64,000 nucleotides of DNA, taken from NCBI RefSeq assembly GCF_011044255.1, contig NZ_CP049107.1, forward strand, positions 1,947,501 through 2,011,500, read 5' to 3'. This document shows, one piece after another, positions 1 to 9,376 of the stretch (within the stretch, counting starts at the first letter, position 1; every line of letters begins with the position of its first letter). The notes under the pieces are model-generated. The model had not been told where the DNA came from, ran no database searches, and saw only the letters and a program-made list of their open reading frames with translations. Source of the DNA: Rhizorhabdus phycosphaerae (GTDB taxonomy: Bacteria > Pseudomonadota > Alphaproteobacteria > Sphingomonadales > Sphingomonadaceae). Position numbers and translations under genes: made by a program.

Positions 1-348
1 GCCGGTGACGTTCTGCGTGCTCGCGCCGAACAAGGTCATGCCGACTTCATAGATGTTGACCTGCAGCGCGTCCCCGGGAGCGATGCGATCCACCCGCCCT
101 TCACGCGACAGCGATGCCAACTGGCCAACGCCCCTACCCGCCGGCTGCACCGCCAGCAGCCGCTTGAACGCCGCTCCGTCGAGATCGACCACCTCGAACT
201 TCAGCTCCGCCGCCGGATCCTTGGCCCCGCGCATCACCTGACTGCCGGTCGGTCCACTCGATGGGAGCGTTGCGCAGCCGGACAGAAGGACCGCCAGGAT
301 CGACACCGAGCCGATCGTTCGAAGGCGGAGAGTACGGCTGAACTGCAT
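1..348 (-). CDS. Polysaccharide export lipoprotein (Wza/KpsD type), 3' part missing
   Basis: The first 116 codons are present, and the reading frame runs off the left edge. The product starts with a lipoprotein signal peptide: a basic N-terminus, a hydrophobic stretch, then LLSGC with the lipidated Cys at residue 25. Near residues 90-100 is PGDALQVNIYE, the hallmark of the poly_export (Wza/KpsD) domain. Family members form the outer-membrane channel for capsule or exopolysaccharide. The gene follows the kpsT-like ATPase on the same strand, 118 bp away, so an export operon is likely. The ATG at 348 is the only start that keeps the signal peptide. I read this by translating the minus strand; the C-terminal part cannot be seen. 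Confidence 0.85.
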   Translation of the reverse strand, partial: MQFSRTLRLRTIGSVSILAVLLSGCATLPSSGPTGSQVMRGAKDPAAELKFEVVDLDGAAFKRLLAVQPAGRGVGQLASLSREGRVDRIAPGDALQVNIYEVGMTLFGASTQNVTG

Positions 349-466
349 GGCGGACCTTATGTCGTGAAGGATGGATCGGGATGGCGGCGAGGAGAAACGC
401 CCGGGCGACAGGGCCGTCAAGCGCAAATCCGCATCGAGGACGGCAGAGCGGGCTCCCGGTACGAGG

Positions 467-1129
467 TCATGCGGCGCGCATCTGGAGGCCGTGATGCACC
501 TCACAGGCTTCGGCCACGCTGTCGTAGAAGGTCAGGTTGCCGCCGTAGAGCACCGCGCCGCGCTCGCAATATTGCTGCAAGGTGTGGGGATCGTGCGACA
601 CCATAACCAGCGTGCCTTCGGCACGACGCTTCATCAGTTCTTCCTGCGAGCGCTGCCTGAAGCGCTCGTCGCCCGCGCTGGTAACCTCGTCGATCAGATA
701 ACAGTCGAAGTTGATCGCCAGCGATATGCCGAACGCCAATCGCCCGACCATGCCCGACGAATAGGTGAGCACCGGCTGGTGAAAATAGGGCCCGAGCTGA
801 GCGAAATCCTCGACATAGTCGAGCACCTGCTGCTCGGGCTGCCGATAAATGCGCGCGATGAAGCGGACATTGTCGCTGCCGGTCATGTTGGACTGGAAGG
901 CACTGGCATAGCCGATTGGCCAGCTGGTGGTCATGCTCCGCTCGATCCGCCCTCCGGTCGGATGCTCGACGCCCGCGATTAGGCGCATCAGCGTCGATTT
1001 GCCCGCACCATTGGCTCCGCAGATGCCGATGCTCTCGCCGCGGCGAATCTCGAAGCTGAGATTGCTGAAAACCTGCTTGCTGAATTTGCGGATGTGGTAG
1101 GTCTTCGAAACATTGTCGAAGCGGATCAT
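467..1129 (-). CDS. kpsT: Capsular polysaccharide ABC transporter ATP-binding protein (KpsT-like)
   Basis: 220 residues, close to the usual KpsT length. Walker A is GANGAGKST (38-46), the signature region is YSSGM (123-127, a degenerate form usual in polysaccharide exporters), Walker B is YLIDEV (about 144-149) and the switch His lies in VSHD (about 179). KpsT energises export of capsule chains across the inner membrane with the permease KpsM, which is not in this window. The open frame extends upstream to 1429, but the ATG at 1129 gives the canonical start MIRFDNVSKTY. It is divergent from the glycosyltransferase at 1218, so the 88-bp gap probably holds promoters for both directions. Confidence 0.9.
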   Translation of the reverse strand: MIRFDNVSKTYHIRKFSKQVFSNLSFEIRRGESIGICGANGAGKSTLMRLIAGVEHPTGGRIERSMTTSWPIGYASAFQSNMTGSDNVRFIARIYRQPEQQVLDYVEDFAQLGPYFHQPVLTYSSGMVGRLAFGISLAINFDCYLIDEVTSAGDERFRQRSQEELMKRRAEGTLVMVSHDPHTLQQYCERGAVLYGGNLTFYDSVAEACEVHHGLQMRAA

Positions 1130-1217
1130 TCGAACGGCCTTCTTTCCATCACGCAACACGGACCGACAAAATGCTGGACGGGCGACGCCCCGCCTGCAAT
1201 GCCCCAGAGCATAGACG

Positions 1218-2381
1218 ATGGCTGCGCAAACGCAAAACCCCCGCTTCGCGATTGACGGCCGCATGCTCGATCGCCCCGGCACAGGCGTCGCGACATATGC
1301 CAAGGCGCTCCATGACGCCCTGCACCGCCTCGGACGCCCGATCGAACGCATCGCCGACCCCAGTTGTGGCCGCCCGATGGAGCGGGCGCCGCGGGCAGAC
1401 CGCTGGCTTCGCTGGGCGGACGCGGCCATCGAACGGCCGCGAGCGCTGAACGCCAGAAGATCGGACGCAGGTCGGCAGCTCTGGGGCCGGGACCTGTTCC
1501 GGCTGGCGCAGGTACATTTCGATCTGCATGGGACGCTTCTCGATGTACGAACCGAGGGCGATCCCGGCGTCGTTCACTGGACCTACCCTCTGCCGATCCG
1601 GCTCGAAGGCTGGACCAATATCTATACGGTCCACGACGCGATCCCCCTACTGCACCCGGAGCTCAGCCAGATCGACGCCACGCGCCACAAGGCTCTGCTC
1701 GACGCGATCGCGCTGCGGGCGGAGCACCTGATCACCGTATCCGACGCCGCCCGCGACGACATCGTCACCGCTCTCGGCTGCGAACCCGACCGGGTCTCGG
1801 CCTGCCCGCCGGGCCTCGAAGCCGCGATGGCCGACGCGGCCCTGCCGCCAGAGCTCGACGCCGGACGCTTCCTGCTCGCGGTGGGCAGCGTCGAGCCCCG
1901 CAAGAATCTCGCACGCATGGTCGAGGCCTGGCGGCGCAGCGGAACCGCTCTCCCGCTCGTGATCGCCGGCCCCGACGGATGGCGCGCCGACGAGATTCGA
2001 CCGGTGCTGGAGAGCGTGCCCGGACTGATCCGCATGCCCTATGTCGAGCGACCGGTCCTGCTGGCCATGATCGCTTCTGCCCGCGCATTGCTGTTTCCGA
2101 CCCTTGCCGAGGGATTTGGTCTTCCGATCATCGAGGCGATGCAGGCAGGTACGCCGGTCCTCACCTCGCGCGCGGGCGCAACAGAAGAAGTCGCTGGCGG
2201 CGCCGCGCTTCTTGTCGATCCGAACTCAGTCGACGATATCTCCACCGCGATCGGCCGGCTGGAGGACGATGCGCTGCTCGACCGGCTTCGGGCAGCCGGC
2301 GCCGTGCGAGCGCGGCATTTCACCCTCGACGCGTTCGCCGATCGGCTCGACGCGCTCCACCGCCGCCTGGGAGCAGCCTGA
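1218..2381 (+). CDS. Glycosyltransferase family 4 (first of two paralogues)
   Basis: 387 residues with a GT-B fold. The N-terminal acceptor domain carries TGVATY (about 22-27) and HWTYP. The C-terminal nucleotide-sugar domain carries VGSVEPRKN and the E-x7-E motif EGFGLPIIE (298-306). It probably adds a sugar to a surface polysaccharide; donor and acceptor cannot be read from sequence. The next gene, 61 bp downstream, is a paralogue sharing TGVATY, HWTYP, YT(V/L)HD and the EGFGLP block, so the two probably arose by tandem duplication and act in the same assembly line as the neighbouring kps-like export genes. Confidence 0.88.
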   Translation: MAAQTQNPRFAIDGRMLDRPGTGVATYAKALHDALHRLGRPIERIADPSCGRPMERAPRADRWLRWADAAIERPRALNARRSDAGRQLWGRDLFRLAQVHFDLHGTLLDVRTEGDPGVVHWTYPLPIRLEGWTNIYTVHDAIPLLHPELSQIDATRHKALLDAIALRAEHLITVSDAARDDIVTALGCEPDRVSACPPGLEAAMADAALPPELDAGRFLLAVGSVEPRKNLARMVEAWRRSGTALPLVIAGPDGWRADEIRPVLESVPGLIRMPYVERPVLLAMIASARALLFPTLAEGFGLPIIEAMQAGTPVLTSRAGATEEVAGGAALLVDPNSVDDISTAIGRLEDDALLDRLRAAGAVRARHFTLDAFADRLDALHRRLGAA

Positions 2382-2442
2382 CCGCCCGAACTGGCAAAAA
2401 CCACTAGGACGGTCTACTCGCCGGACAGGACGGACGGAACGG

Positions 2443-3765
2443 ATGCGGATGACAAGGCTCAGCATTGGAATAGACGGCTTCAACCTCGCCCTGCCGCGTG
2501 GCACGGGCGTCGCCACCTATGGCTTCGGTCTGGCCCAGGCGATCCGCGACATGGGGCATGAGACGCTGGGCGTGTTCGGCGTGGAGATCGGCAAGCGGGC
2601 GGATACGCACGAACTGGTCTTCTATGATAATGTCGGACGCGAGCGTCCGCCGGAGACACGGCGCCAGCGCCGCCAGCGTACCCGGCACGAGCTGCTGCAG
2701 ATGCTGCGCTCTGTGACGGCGATCGAAGTGCCGACGACCGACAAGGTGGAGAAGCGCGCCTTTGCCGAGAAGCTTCCCGCGTTCGACCGGCTCGTCAGCC
2801 TGGGCGGGCTGTTCGAGATCGGCGATCGCCGGCTGCGCCACCTGGACCGCTTTCTGACGCTGCATGTCCCCAATCCGCCCGACATCATGCACTGGACCTA
2901 TCCGGTGCCGGTGCGCATGGCCGGCGCGAAGAACATCTATACGCTGCATGATCTGGTGCCGCTGAAGCTGCCCTACACGACGCTCGACCGGAAGGATGAC
3001 TATCACCGCCTGATCCGCCACTGCGTCGCGAGCGCGGACCATATCTGCACCGTGTCGGAATCGAGCCGCGACGACATCCTCCAGCTCTTTCCCGGCATAT
3101 CTGCCGAGAAGGTCACGAACAGCTACCAGACCGCGCCGGTTCCCCCCGCGATCCTGGACCGCGATCCGGCCGAGGATGCCCGCTTCGTCGAGGGAATGTT
3201 CGGGCTGGGTCATCGCGACTATTTCCTCTTTTTCGGCGCGCTCGATCCGAAGAAGAATCTGGTCCGGATCATCGAGGCCTATCTGACGAGCCAATCGAAA
3301 ACGCCGCTGGTGATCGTCGGCGCCCGGCACTGGGGCACCGAACAGGAGAGCCGCCTGTTCGGCGGCGGCGGCATAGCGCTCTACGGCGGGCCCACCGCGC
3401 AGGGCATCCGCCAGCTCGACTATCTGCCGCGTTCGATCCTGTTGCGCCTCGCGCGCGGGGCGAAGGCGGTGTTGTTCCCGTCGCTCTACGAGGGTTTCGG
3501 CCTGCCTGCGCTCGAATCGATCCGGCTCGGCACCCCGGTCATCTCGTCGACGACGAGCTCGCTACCCGAAGTGGTGGGAGAGGCCGGGCTGCTAGTCGAC
3601 CCCTATGACAGCAATGCGATCGCGGAGGCGATCCGGGCGCTCGACACCAATCCGGCGATCGCCCAGCGGCTGATCGATGCAGGTCCGGCACAGATCGCGA
3701 AGTTCAGCGAGGATGCCTATCGGCAGCGCCTCGCCGCGATGTACGCGCGCGTGCTTCAGGCCTGA
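2443..3765 (+). CDS. Glycosyltransferase family 4 (second paralogue)
   Basis: 440 residues. It has TGVATYGFG near residue 20, HWTYPVPVR, a FGALDPKKN phosphate-binding region and EGFGLPALE (350-358). Compared with its upstream neighbour it has an insert of roughly 60-70 residues rich in Arg and Glu in the N-terminal domain (about 65-130), which probably alters acceptor binding. The open frame extends back to 2104 inside the previous gene, but [11 protein letters not shown] at 2443 aligns with the start of the paralogue and has a purine-rich GGAACGG just upstream; 2449 is an alternative Met. The 3' end overlaps the convergent kdsA by 10 bp. Confidence 0.87.
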   Translation: MRMTRLSIGIDGFNLALPRGTGVATYGFGLAQAIRDMGHETLGVFGVEIGKRADTHELVFYDNVGRERPPETRRQRRQRTRHELLQMLRSVTAIEVPTTDKVEKRAFAEKLPAFDRLVSLGGLFEIGDRRLRHLDRFLTLHVPNPPDIMHWTYPVPVRMAGAKNIYTLHDLVPLKLPYTTLDRKDDYHRLIRHCVASADHICTVSESSRDDILQLFPGISAEKVTNSYQTAPVPPAILDRDPAEDARFVEGMFGLGHRDYFLFFGALDPKKNLVRIIEAYLTSQSKTPLVIVGARHWGTEQESRLFGGGGIALYGGPTAQGIRQLDYLPRSILLRLARGAKAVLFPSLYEGFGLPALESIRLGTPVISSTTSSLPEVVGEAGLLVDPYDSNAIAEAIRALDTNPAIAQRLIDAGPAQIAKFSEDAYRQRLAAMYARVLQA

Positions 3766-4607
3766 TCGGGCCAGCGCCGGCGCGCCTCGATGCCGTGCGC
3801 GTCGAGCGCCTGCAATTCGGCCAGCAGCGGCTCGAGCCGGTCGAGCGGCCAGGCGTTGGGGCCGTCCGACAGGGCATTGGCCGGATCGGGGTGCGTCTCC
3901 ATGAAGAGGCCGGCGACGCCCACCGCGACCGCGCCGCGCGCCAGCACCGGAACATAGTCGCGCTGTCCGCCCGACGAGGCGCCGAGCCCGCCCGGAAGCT
4001 GGACCGAATGGGTCGCATCGAACACCACCGGACAGCCCGTGTCGCGCATGATCACCAGCCCGCGCAGATCGGTGACGAGGTTGTTATAGCCAAAGGACGT
4101 GCCGCGCTCGGTTACGAGAATGCGCGCCTCACGCCCCGCCGCCTCTGCCGCAGTGCGTGCCTTGGCGACGACATGGGTCATGTCGTGCGGCGCCATGAAC
4201 TGCGCCTTCTTGATATTGGCGACCTTGCCGCACGCGCCGGCGGCCTCGATCAGGTCGGTCTGCCGCGCCAGGAAGGCGGGCGTCTGGACGATATCGACCA
4301 CCTGTGACGCGGCACGGACCTGCTCCGCATCATGGACGTCGGTCAGCAGCGGCAAACCGGTTTCGGTCCGCACCTTCTCCAGGATGCGCAAGCCCTCATC
4401 GAGGCCGGGACCGCGGAAGGAGGCATTGGAGCTGCGGTTCGCCTTGTCGAACGAGCTCTTGAACACCATCAGCATGCCGAGCCGGTCGGCGATCGCCCGC
4501 AGCCTTTCGGCGACCCCGAGCACCAGCGCCTCGGATTCGATGACGCAGGGGCCCGCGATCACGAAAAGCGGTTCGTTCAGCCCGACCGGGCGGCCCAGCA
4601 CATCCAT
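3756..4607 (-). CDS. kdsA: 3-deoxy-8-phosphooctulonate synthase
   Basis: 283 residues, full length. KdsA condenses phosphoenolpyruvate with D-arabinose 5-phosphate to Kdo 8-phosphate. Family motifs include [10 protein letters not shown] near the N-terminus, [34 protein letters not shown] and FMETHPDP. Kdo serves lipid A-core and also the poly-Kdo linker of ABC-exported capsules, which fits the kpsT-like gene nearby. It follows opgH on the same strand with a 61-bp gap and converges with the glycosyltransferase, overlapping by 10 bp. Most bacteria place kdsA next to pyrG or eno; here it sits with surface-glycan genes. Confidence 0.97.
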   Translation of the reverse strand: MDVLGRPVGLNEPLFVIAGPCVIESEALVLGVAERLRAIADRLGMLMVFKSSFDKANRSSNASFRGPGLDEGLRILEKVRTETGLPLLTDVHDAEQVRAASQVVDIVQTPAFLARQTDLIEAAGACGKVANIKKAQFMAPHDMTHVVAKARTAAEAAGREARILVTERGTSFGYNNLVTDLRGLVIMRDTGCPVVFDATHSVQLPGGLGASSGGQRDYVPVLARGAVAVGVAGLFMETHPDPANALSDGPNAWPLDRLEPLLAELQALDAHGIEARRRWPDQA

Positions 4608-4668
4608 CGTCAGTCCCTTTGCACCGCGACCGGCAGCGGCCGGTGGTGCCGGCTTCTAGGCCCGGCGC

Positions 4669-6549
4669 TCAACCCTGCGCAATCGCAAAGCGCGGGCCGA
4701 GGACCAGATCGGCGGGCTGCTCGCCCGGGGCCTCCTCGAAATGGCGATGATCTGCGGGGGAGAGCAGCCAGCCGCGCCGCACCAGCCAGTCGCCGACATC
4801 GCCGCGTGCGGTGAGCCAGACCGAAGCGGGCGACAAAACCAGGCCGACCGCAACGGGCAGCGTCCAGATCATCCCGTCGATACCGACGACCATTGCGGCG
4901 GTCAGCGCGAGACCCAGCAGGATATGCCAACGATAGAAGCGAACGACTTCGCCGAAGTCGAGCCCGTCCACCTCCCGCCGCTGCGGCAACCAGCCACTGC
5001 GCCGGCCGCGCAAGATGTCGACGATGGCGAAGGTCTGGGTGAGCATCGTGACCGGCGCCATGACGACCGAGATCAGGATTTCGAGCAGCGTGCCCTTCGC
5101 GACGGTGCGCCACCCGCCCATCTGCCGCAACAGATCGCGGTCGAGCGGCAGCGAGAGCAGGGCCGCAACCTTCGGCCCGAGCAGCATCAGCAGTGTCAGC
5201 CCGAGCAGCCAGCCCGAGGAGATCAGCACATAGCCGTCGAAATCGGCGCGTAGCGTCTCGAAGATCGCGGCGGCGATCAGCAACAGCCAGAGCGGTGAGG
5301 TCAGATAGGCGGAGGCCCCCATCAGCAGCTGCAGCCGGTTGACCCAGTGAAAGCCCGCCGTGTCGAGCAGGCGGAGATGCTGCAGATTGCCTTGGCACCA
5401 GCGCCGGTCGCGGATCGAATGATCGATCATCGTCGGCGGAAATTCCTCATAGCTACCTTCGGGCATGGCCACCATGTGGACCGCCCAGCCGCGCCGCCGC
5501 AGCAGAGCCGCCTCGACCATGTCATGGCTCATGATATGGCCGCCGAGCAGGCTGCCTTCGGGCAGTTCGGGCAGGCCGCAGCTTTCGGCAAAGGCGCGCA
5601 CGCGGATCAGCGCATTATGCCCCCAGAAGGTCGACTCGGTGCCGGACCACCAGCGCAGCCCGGCCGAGGCGACCGGACCGTAGAGTGCCGAGGCGAACTG
5701 GTGCCAGCGCGCGAACATGGTGTGGCCGTTGATCAGCTGCGGCACCGTCTGGAGCAGCGCGATCGAGGGGCGTGCCTCCATCGCGCTGGCGAGCCGGGCC
5801 ATCGCCGCACCGCTCATCAGGCTGTCGGCATCGAGCACGAGCATGAAATCATAGCCGCCGCCGAAGCGCCGGACCCAGTCGGCGATGTTGCCCGGCTTGC
5901 GCGCGGTGTTCTGGCGCCGGCGGCGGTAGTAGACGCACGAGGCGGCATCTTCGGTCAGGCGGCGAAAGGCGAGATATTCGCGCGCATAGGCGGATTCGTG
6001 CGAATCGCTGAGGACGAAGAAGTCGAACCTGTCGGCAGCACCGATCTTCTCGACCGATTCGACCATCGAACGCAGGCGGCGAAAGACCGCCCCGACCTCT
6101 TCATTGTAGATCGGCATCAGCACCGCAGTGCGCGCGCGGGGCAGGACGAGCGGGCTGCGTCCGACCGTCTCGACCGGGCCGCGCCCCAGCATCACGAACA
6201 GCCCGGCGACTGCGGTCAGGAAGCCGAAGGCGATCCAGGCGAACAACCCGAAGAAGAGCAGGAAGAAGCCGGCATCGATCCAGTCGATGCCGTCCGAGCG
6301 CAGCGGCGTGAACATTTCCTGCGCGGCGAGCAGCCCGAACAGGAAACTGCCGACGATAAGAAACAGGCGGCGCTGGACGAGCGGACCGACATAACCGATC
6401 GGCTCCTCCTGCCCGCCGGGCGGCAGGCGGCGCAGATCCTGCACGGGCATGTTCAGCGGCGCTTCCGGCGGAAGGTCCGGCTTCGTCCTTTGCCCGGAAC
6501 CGGGCGTCGTGGGGCGACGGGGATCGTCTTCGGGTCGGTACAAGCTCAC
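4669..6549 (-). CDS. opgH: Glucans biosynthesis glucosyltransferase H
   Basis: 626 residues. An inner-membrane GT2 enzyme that elongates the beta-1,2-glucan backbone of osmoregulated periplasmic glucans from UDP-glucose. After two N-terminal membrane segments comes the cytosolic catalytic domain with MPIYNEEVGAVF, the LDADSLM acid pair and the RRWCQGN signature, then further membrane segments. The start is GTG at 6549; an overlapping ATG just upstream is immediately closed by a stop. It lies 117 bp downstream of opgG, the classical opgG-opgH order, and upstream of kdsA. Confidence 0.95.
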   Translation of the reverse strand: MSLYRPEDDPRRPTTPGSGQRTKPDLPPEAPLNMPVQDLRRLPPGGQEEPIGYVGPLVQRRLFLIVGSFLFGLLAAQEMFTPLRSDGIDWIDAGFFLLFFGLFAWIAFGFLTAVAGLFVMLGRGPVETVGRSPLVLPRARTAVLMPIYNEEVGAVFRRLRSMVESVEKIGAADRFDFFVLSDSHESAYAREYLAFRRLTEDAASCVYYRRRRQNTARKPGNIADWVRRFGGGYDFMLVLDADSLMSGAAMARLASAMEARPSIALLQTVPQLINGHTMFARWHQFASALYGPVASAGLRWWSGTESTFWGHNALIRVRAFAESCGLPELPEGSLLGGHIMSHDMVEAALLRRRGWAVHMVAMPEGSYEEFPPTMIDHSIRDRRWCQGNLQHLRLLDTAGFHWVNRLQLLMGASAYLTSPLWLLLIAAAIFETLRADFDGYVLISSGWLLGLTLLMLLGPKVAALLSLPLDRDLLRQMGGWRTVAKGTLLEILISVVMAPVTMLTQTFAIVDILRGRRSGWLPQRREVDGLDFGEVVRFYRWHILLGLALTAAMVVGIDGMIWTLPVAVGLVLSPASVWLTARGDVGDWLVRRGWLLSPADHRHFEEAPGEQPADLVLGPRFAIAQG

Positions 6550-6666
6550 ACTCTCATGTCGTTCGCGGCACCGCCCGAGCGGCGCCGAAGTTGCACGTCG
6601 TTCAGCCTATGAGGTCCCCAACGCGGGGGCCCATGGCAGGTTTCGTCGGCAAGCGACAGGCCATGA

Positions 6667-8208
6667 TCAGCCGAACTGGTGGATGAGCGTCTCGCTGAGC
6701 GGCGAACCGCCTTTTTCGAGGGTTGCCCGGAGATTGGCGCTCCCGGGCTGCTGCGCCACGTCGACGATCAGCCGCCAGCGCGCGCTCTGCCCTACCACCG
6801 GATAGGCTGCCACGCTCAATAGTCTGCCGCGATCGACCGAGACCGACGGGATCACGCCCGAGCCACGATCGAGTCCCTTGAGCGCCGGACCGGCAAAATC
6901 GACCACCAGCCGGCTTGCGCCTGCGATCGGCTCGGTCCCTGGACGCCCGGCGATGCCGGTCCAGCGATCGACCACGCGGGCGAGCGGCCCGGCATCGGGC
7001 TCGCCGCCGATCCAGCGCAGGCGATAGTCGAACGAGAGGCGCGTCCCCGCGCGGGCCGGCGCCTTGGGCGTCCAGAAGGCGACGATATTGTCGTCGGTCT
7101 CGCGCCGGGTCGGAATCTCGTAGAGCATCACCGAGCCGGGCCCCCAATCACCCTTAGGCTCGACCCACAGGCTTGGGCGCTTTTCGTAGAAGACGCCGTC
7201 GTCCTGATAATGGTCGAAGGCGCGGTCGCGCTGGAAAAGACCATAGGCGCTGGCACCGCGATCATCCGCGAACAGGTTCACTGTCGGCCGGTCGGGATTG
7301 CGCAGGGGGCGCCACAGCCGCTCGCCGGCCCGGTTGTGAATCAGCAGCCCATCCGAATCGTGGATCTCGGGCCGCCAGTCGATCCGCGCCTGCGGATTGC
7401 CCTCGTCATACCAGAACATGCTCGTGAGCGGGGCGATGCCCAGCCGTTCGACGTCGCGGCGCAGGAACAGAATAGCGGAGATGTCCTGGACAACGGCATC
7501 GCGCCCCTTGGTGCACACGAAGCGATAGGCGCCGGTCAGGCTCGCCCCTTCGAGCAAGGCATAGATCGTAAGCCCTGCCCCGGTCCGCTCGAGCCAGAAA
7601 GCGGTGAAGGCAGGAAATTCCTCGCGCCCGTCAATGCCGGTGTCGATCGCGACACCGCGCGCCGAGAGGCCATATTGGTCGAGCGGACCGGCCGAGCGGA
7701 AATAGGAGGCCCCCTGAAAGGCGAGCCAGTCCCCCACCCCGCCCCGGTTCATCACGCGGAAACCGGACACCCCGGGCAGCACCTGCGGCGCGGGCCCCTC
7801 CCCAGGGGCCACCTCGAACATATCCTCGCTATGCTCGATCGGACGGGCGGTCCCCTTGTCGACGACGAACAGGTCGACAGGCGTCGGTGCATAGCGGCCC
7901 AGCGGGAAGAGCCTCACCGCATGGCCGTCATCGGCGAACAGTCCACGATCCTCGCGGAAGCGAATCCGGTTGGCGGCATCATAGTCGACCGAATGGGTGC
8001 GCGGGTCGGCCTGGTGGGGCGGGCGGGCGGGTCGGCGCGACAGGCGTTCTGCCTCGGATTGAAGCCAGGCCCAATCGAAGGGCTGGGCCGCACCGAGAGC
8101 CGGCAGAATGGGACGGCCGGAACGCCGGGAGGGCGCTGCCGCGAGAGCCGGCCCGCCGACCGTCATCAGCGTGCCGAGCAGCGCCAGGATTTCACGTCTG
8201 TCGAACAT
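6667..8208 (-). CDS. opgG: Glucan biosynthesis protein G/D, periplasmic
   Basis: About 513 residues of the MdoG/OpgG-OpgD family, required for synthesis or branching of osmoregulated periplasmic glucans. The N-terminus MFDRREILALLG carries twin arginines before a hydrophobic stretch ending in ALAA, a Tat-type signal peptide as in OpgD. Family blocks include FWLERTGAGLTIYALLEG, MFWYDEGN, RPEIHDSDGL and DDGVFYEKRPSLW. The frame also allows GTG at 8214; I prefer the ATG at 8208, preceded by GGGTGAAG. It is the first gene of the opgG-opgH-(kdsA) unit. The Tat signal leaves open whether it is OpgD rather than OpgG by ancestry. Confidence 0.92.
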   Translation of the reverse strand: MFDRREILALLGTLMTVGGPALAAAPSRRSGRPILPALGAAQPFDWAWLQSEAERLSRRPARPPHQADPRTHSVDYDAANRIRFREDRGLFADDGHAVRLFPLGRYAPTPVDLFVVDKGTARPIEHSEDMFEVAPGEGPAPQVLPGVSGFRVMNRGGVGDWLAFQGASYFRSAGPLDQYGLSARGVAIDTGIDGREEFPAFTAFWLERTGAGLTIYALLEGASLTGAYRFVCTKGRDAVVQDISAILFLRRDVERLGIAPLTSMFWYDEGNPQARIDWRPEIHDSDGLLIHNRAGERLWRPLRNPDRPTVNLFADDRGASAYGLFQRDRAFDHYQDDGVFYEKRPSLWVEPKGDWGPGSVMLYEIPTRRETDDNIVAFWTPKAPARAGTRLSFDYRLRWIGGEPDAGPLARVVDRWTGIAGRPGTEPIAGASRLVVDFAGPALKGLDRGSGVIPSVSVDRGRLLSVAAYPVVGQSARWRLIVDVAQQPGSANLRATLEKGGSPLSETLIHQFG

Positions 8209-8396
8209 CTTCACCCGATATGAGTCGTTTCGGTTCCGGAGGATAGACCCCTATGCCTCGCGAAAGTTCCTGTAGCGCGCCAAGCTGAACTGACGCTGTA
8301 ACGCCCGCTGGCGACCCGATCCCGCGCCGGGCAAGCGGTGTGGGGCAATACCCACAGATTGAAGGCCAAGCCTGGCCAATGTCAGAAATAAGAAGA

Positions 8397-8438
8397 CTGT
8401 ATATAAAGCAAGATCTGTATATTGAATGATCATCTGTA
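8397..8438. promoter_or_regulatory. Three direct repeats upstream of vapBC (putative operator)
   Basis: CTGTATAT occurs at 8397-8404 and 8415-8422, and CTGTA again at 8434-8438, spaced 18 and 19 bp, with an ATGATCAT palindrome at 8426-8433. The block ends 17 bp before the antitoxin start. VapB-type antitoxins usually repress their own promoter through repeated sites, so this is a reasonable operator. It is also strikingly AT-rich for this genome and probably overlaps the promoter. The role is inferred. Confidence 0.5.
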
Positions 8439-8455
8439 CCACGATAGGAATCGGC

Positions 8456-8704
8456 ATGAACGCGCAGCGCGGTAGATTGGTGAGCGGCGGGCGGTTGCAG
8501 GTTCCAGCCGACATGCGGCGCGCCCTCGGCCTTGCCGATGGTGACCAGGTATTGTTGCGAATCGTGGACGGCGAACTGCACGTGCGACCGGTGCATAATG
8601 CGCTGGGGAGAGTGCAGGACCGGCTGCGGGCCCATCTTATCGCCGGGACCAGCCTTTCCGAGGAACTGATCGCGGATCGTCGGCGCGCTTCCGAGCATGA
8701 GTGA
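8456..8704 (+). CDS. vapB: Antitoxin, AbrB/SpoVT (VapB-like)
   Basis: 82 residues. The N-terminal half reads as a swapped-hairpin AbrB/MazE-type DNA-binding domain (GRLVSGGRLQVPADMRRALG, then GDQVLLRIVDGELHV). The charged C-terminal tail is the part expected to bind and neutralise the toxin. The last 8 bases overlap the start of the downstream PIN toxin gene, giving translational coupling typical of type II modules. An upstream in-frame ATG at 8426 lies inside the repeat block, so Met at 8456 is preferred. Confidence 0.85.
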   Translation: MNAQRGRLVSGGRLQVPADMRRALGLADGDQVLLRIVDGELHVRPVHNALGRVQDRLRAHLIAGTSLSEELIADRRRASEHE

Positions 8705-9086
8705 GGTTCGCTATGTGCTCGACGCCTCAGCTTTGCTGGCGGCAATGCTGGGAGAGCGCGGAGCGCAGCTCGTCGAAGCGCATTTTTCCAGCGCGTGCAT
8801 CAGCGCCGTGAATCTGTCCGAAGTCGTCGCCAAATTGTCCGAGCGCGGCGTGCCAGACGCTGCGGTTCAGGAGAGCCTCGCAGATCTCGACCTGGACGTT
8901 CGGGACTTCGACACGGCGCAGGCAATGCGCGCGGGGAGCCTGCGCAACCTCACCAAGTCGAAGGGTCTGTCGTTGGGCGACAGGGCGTGCCTCGCCCTGG
9001 CGGGTGAGTTGAATGCCGTCGCTCTGACCACCGATGAGGCTTGGGCGGATATCGAGCTTGGCATCGCAGTCGAACTGGCACGGTGA
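8697..9086 (+). CDS. vapC: PIN-domain ribonuclease toxin (VapC-like)
   Basis: 129 residues with the PIN acidic site intact: Asp9 in VLDASALL, Glu42 in NLSEV, Asp95 in LGDRACLALA and Asp113 in LTTDEAW. VapC toxins are Mg-dependent site-specific RNases that cut initiator tRNA, other tRNAs or rRNA; the target here is unknown. It overlaps the antitoxin gene by 8 bp. It stands alone between surface-glycan genes and a secreted unknown, consistent with a mobile or accessory module. Confidence 0.88.
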   Translation: MSEVRYVLDASALLAAMLGERGAQLVEAHFSSACISAVNLSEVVAKLSERGVPDAAVQESLADLDLDVRDFDTAQAMRAGSLRNLTKSKGLSLGDRACLALAGELNAVALTTDEAWADIELGIAVELAR

Positions 9087-9376
9087 TCCGCCCAAACAGC
9101 AAGGGTAGCCATGACGATGCGTGCGGCCCTCTTGGCGATTAGATGAAGGTACCGAGATCAGCAGCAGATGTCCTCTTTGGACGCTGCGCGCTTCAGGATC
9201 AGTCACAGAGTCGCCCTGGCGGTACAGACGCGGGATCGGAAAACCACACCCCCAGAGGCGAAATGCTCCATAACGGACACATCTCCGCATAAGGCCTTTG
9301 CCAGACCGCGTTGACCGGCGGACAGGCGGCGGCAAAGAGGGCGCATCGTTCCGCAGGGGAACGAGGGGGAATTTTC

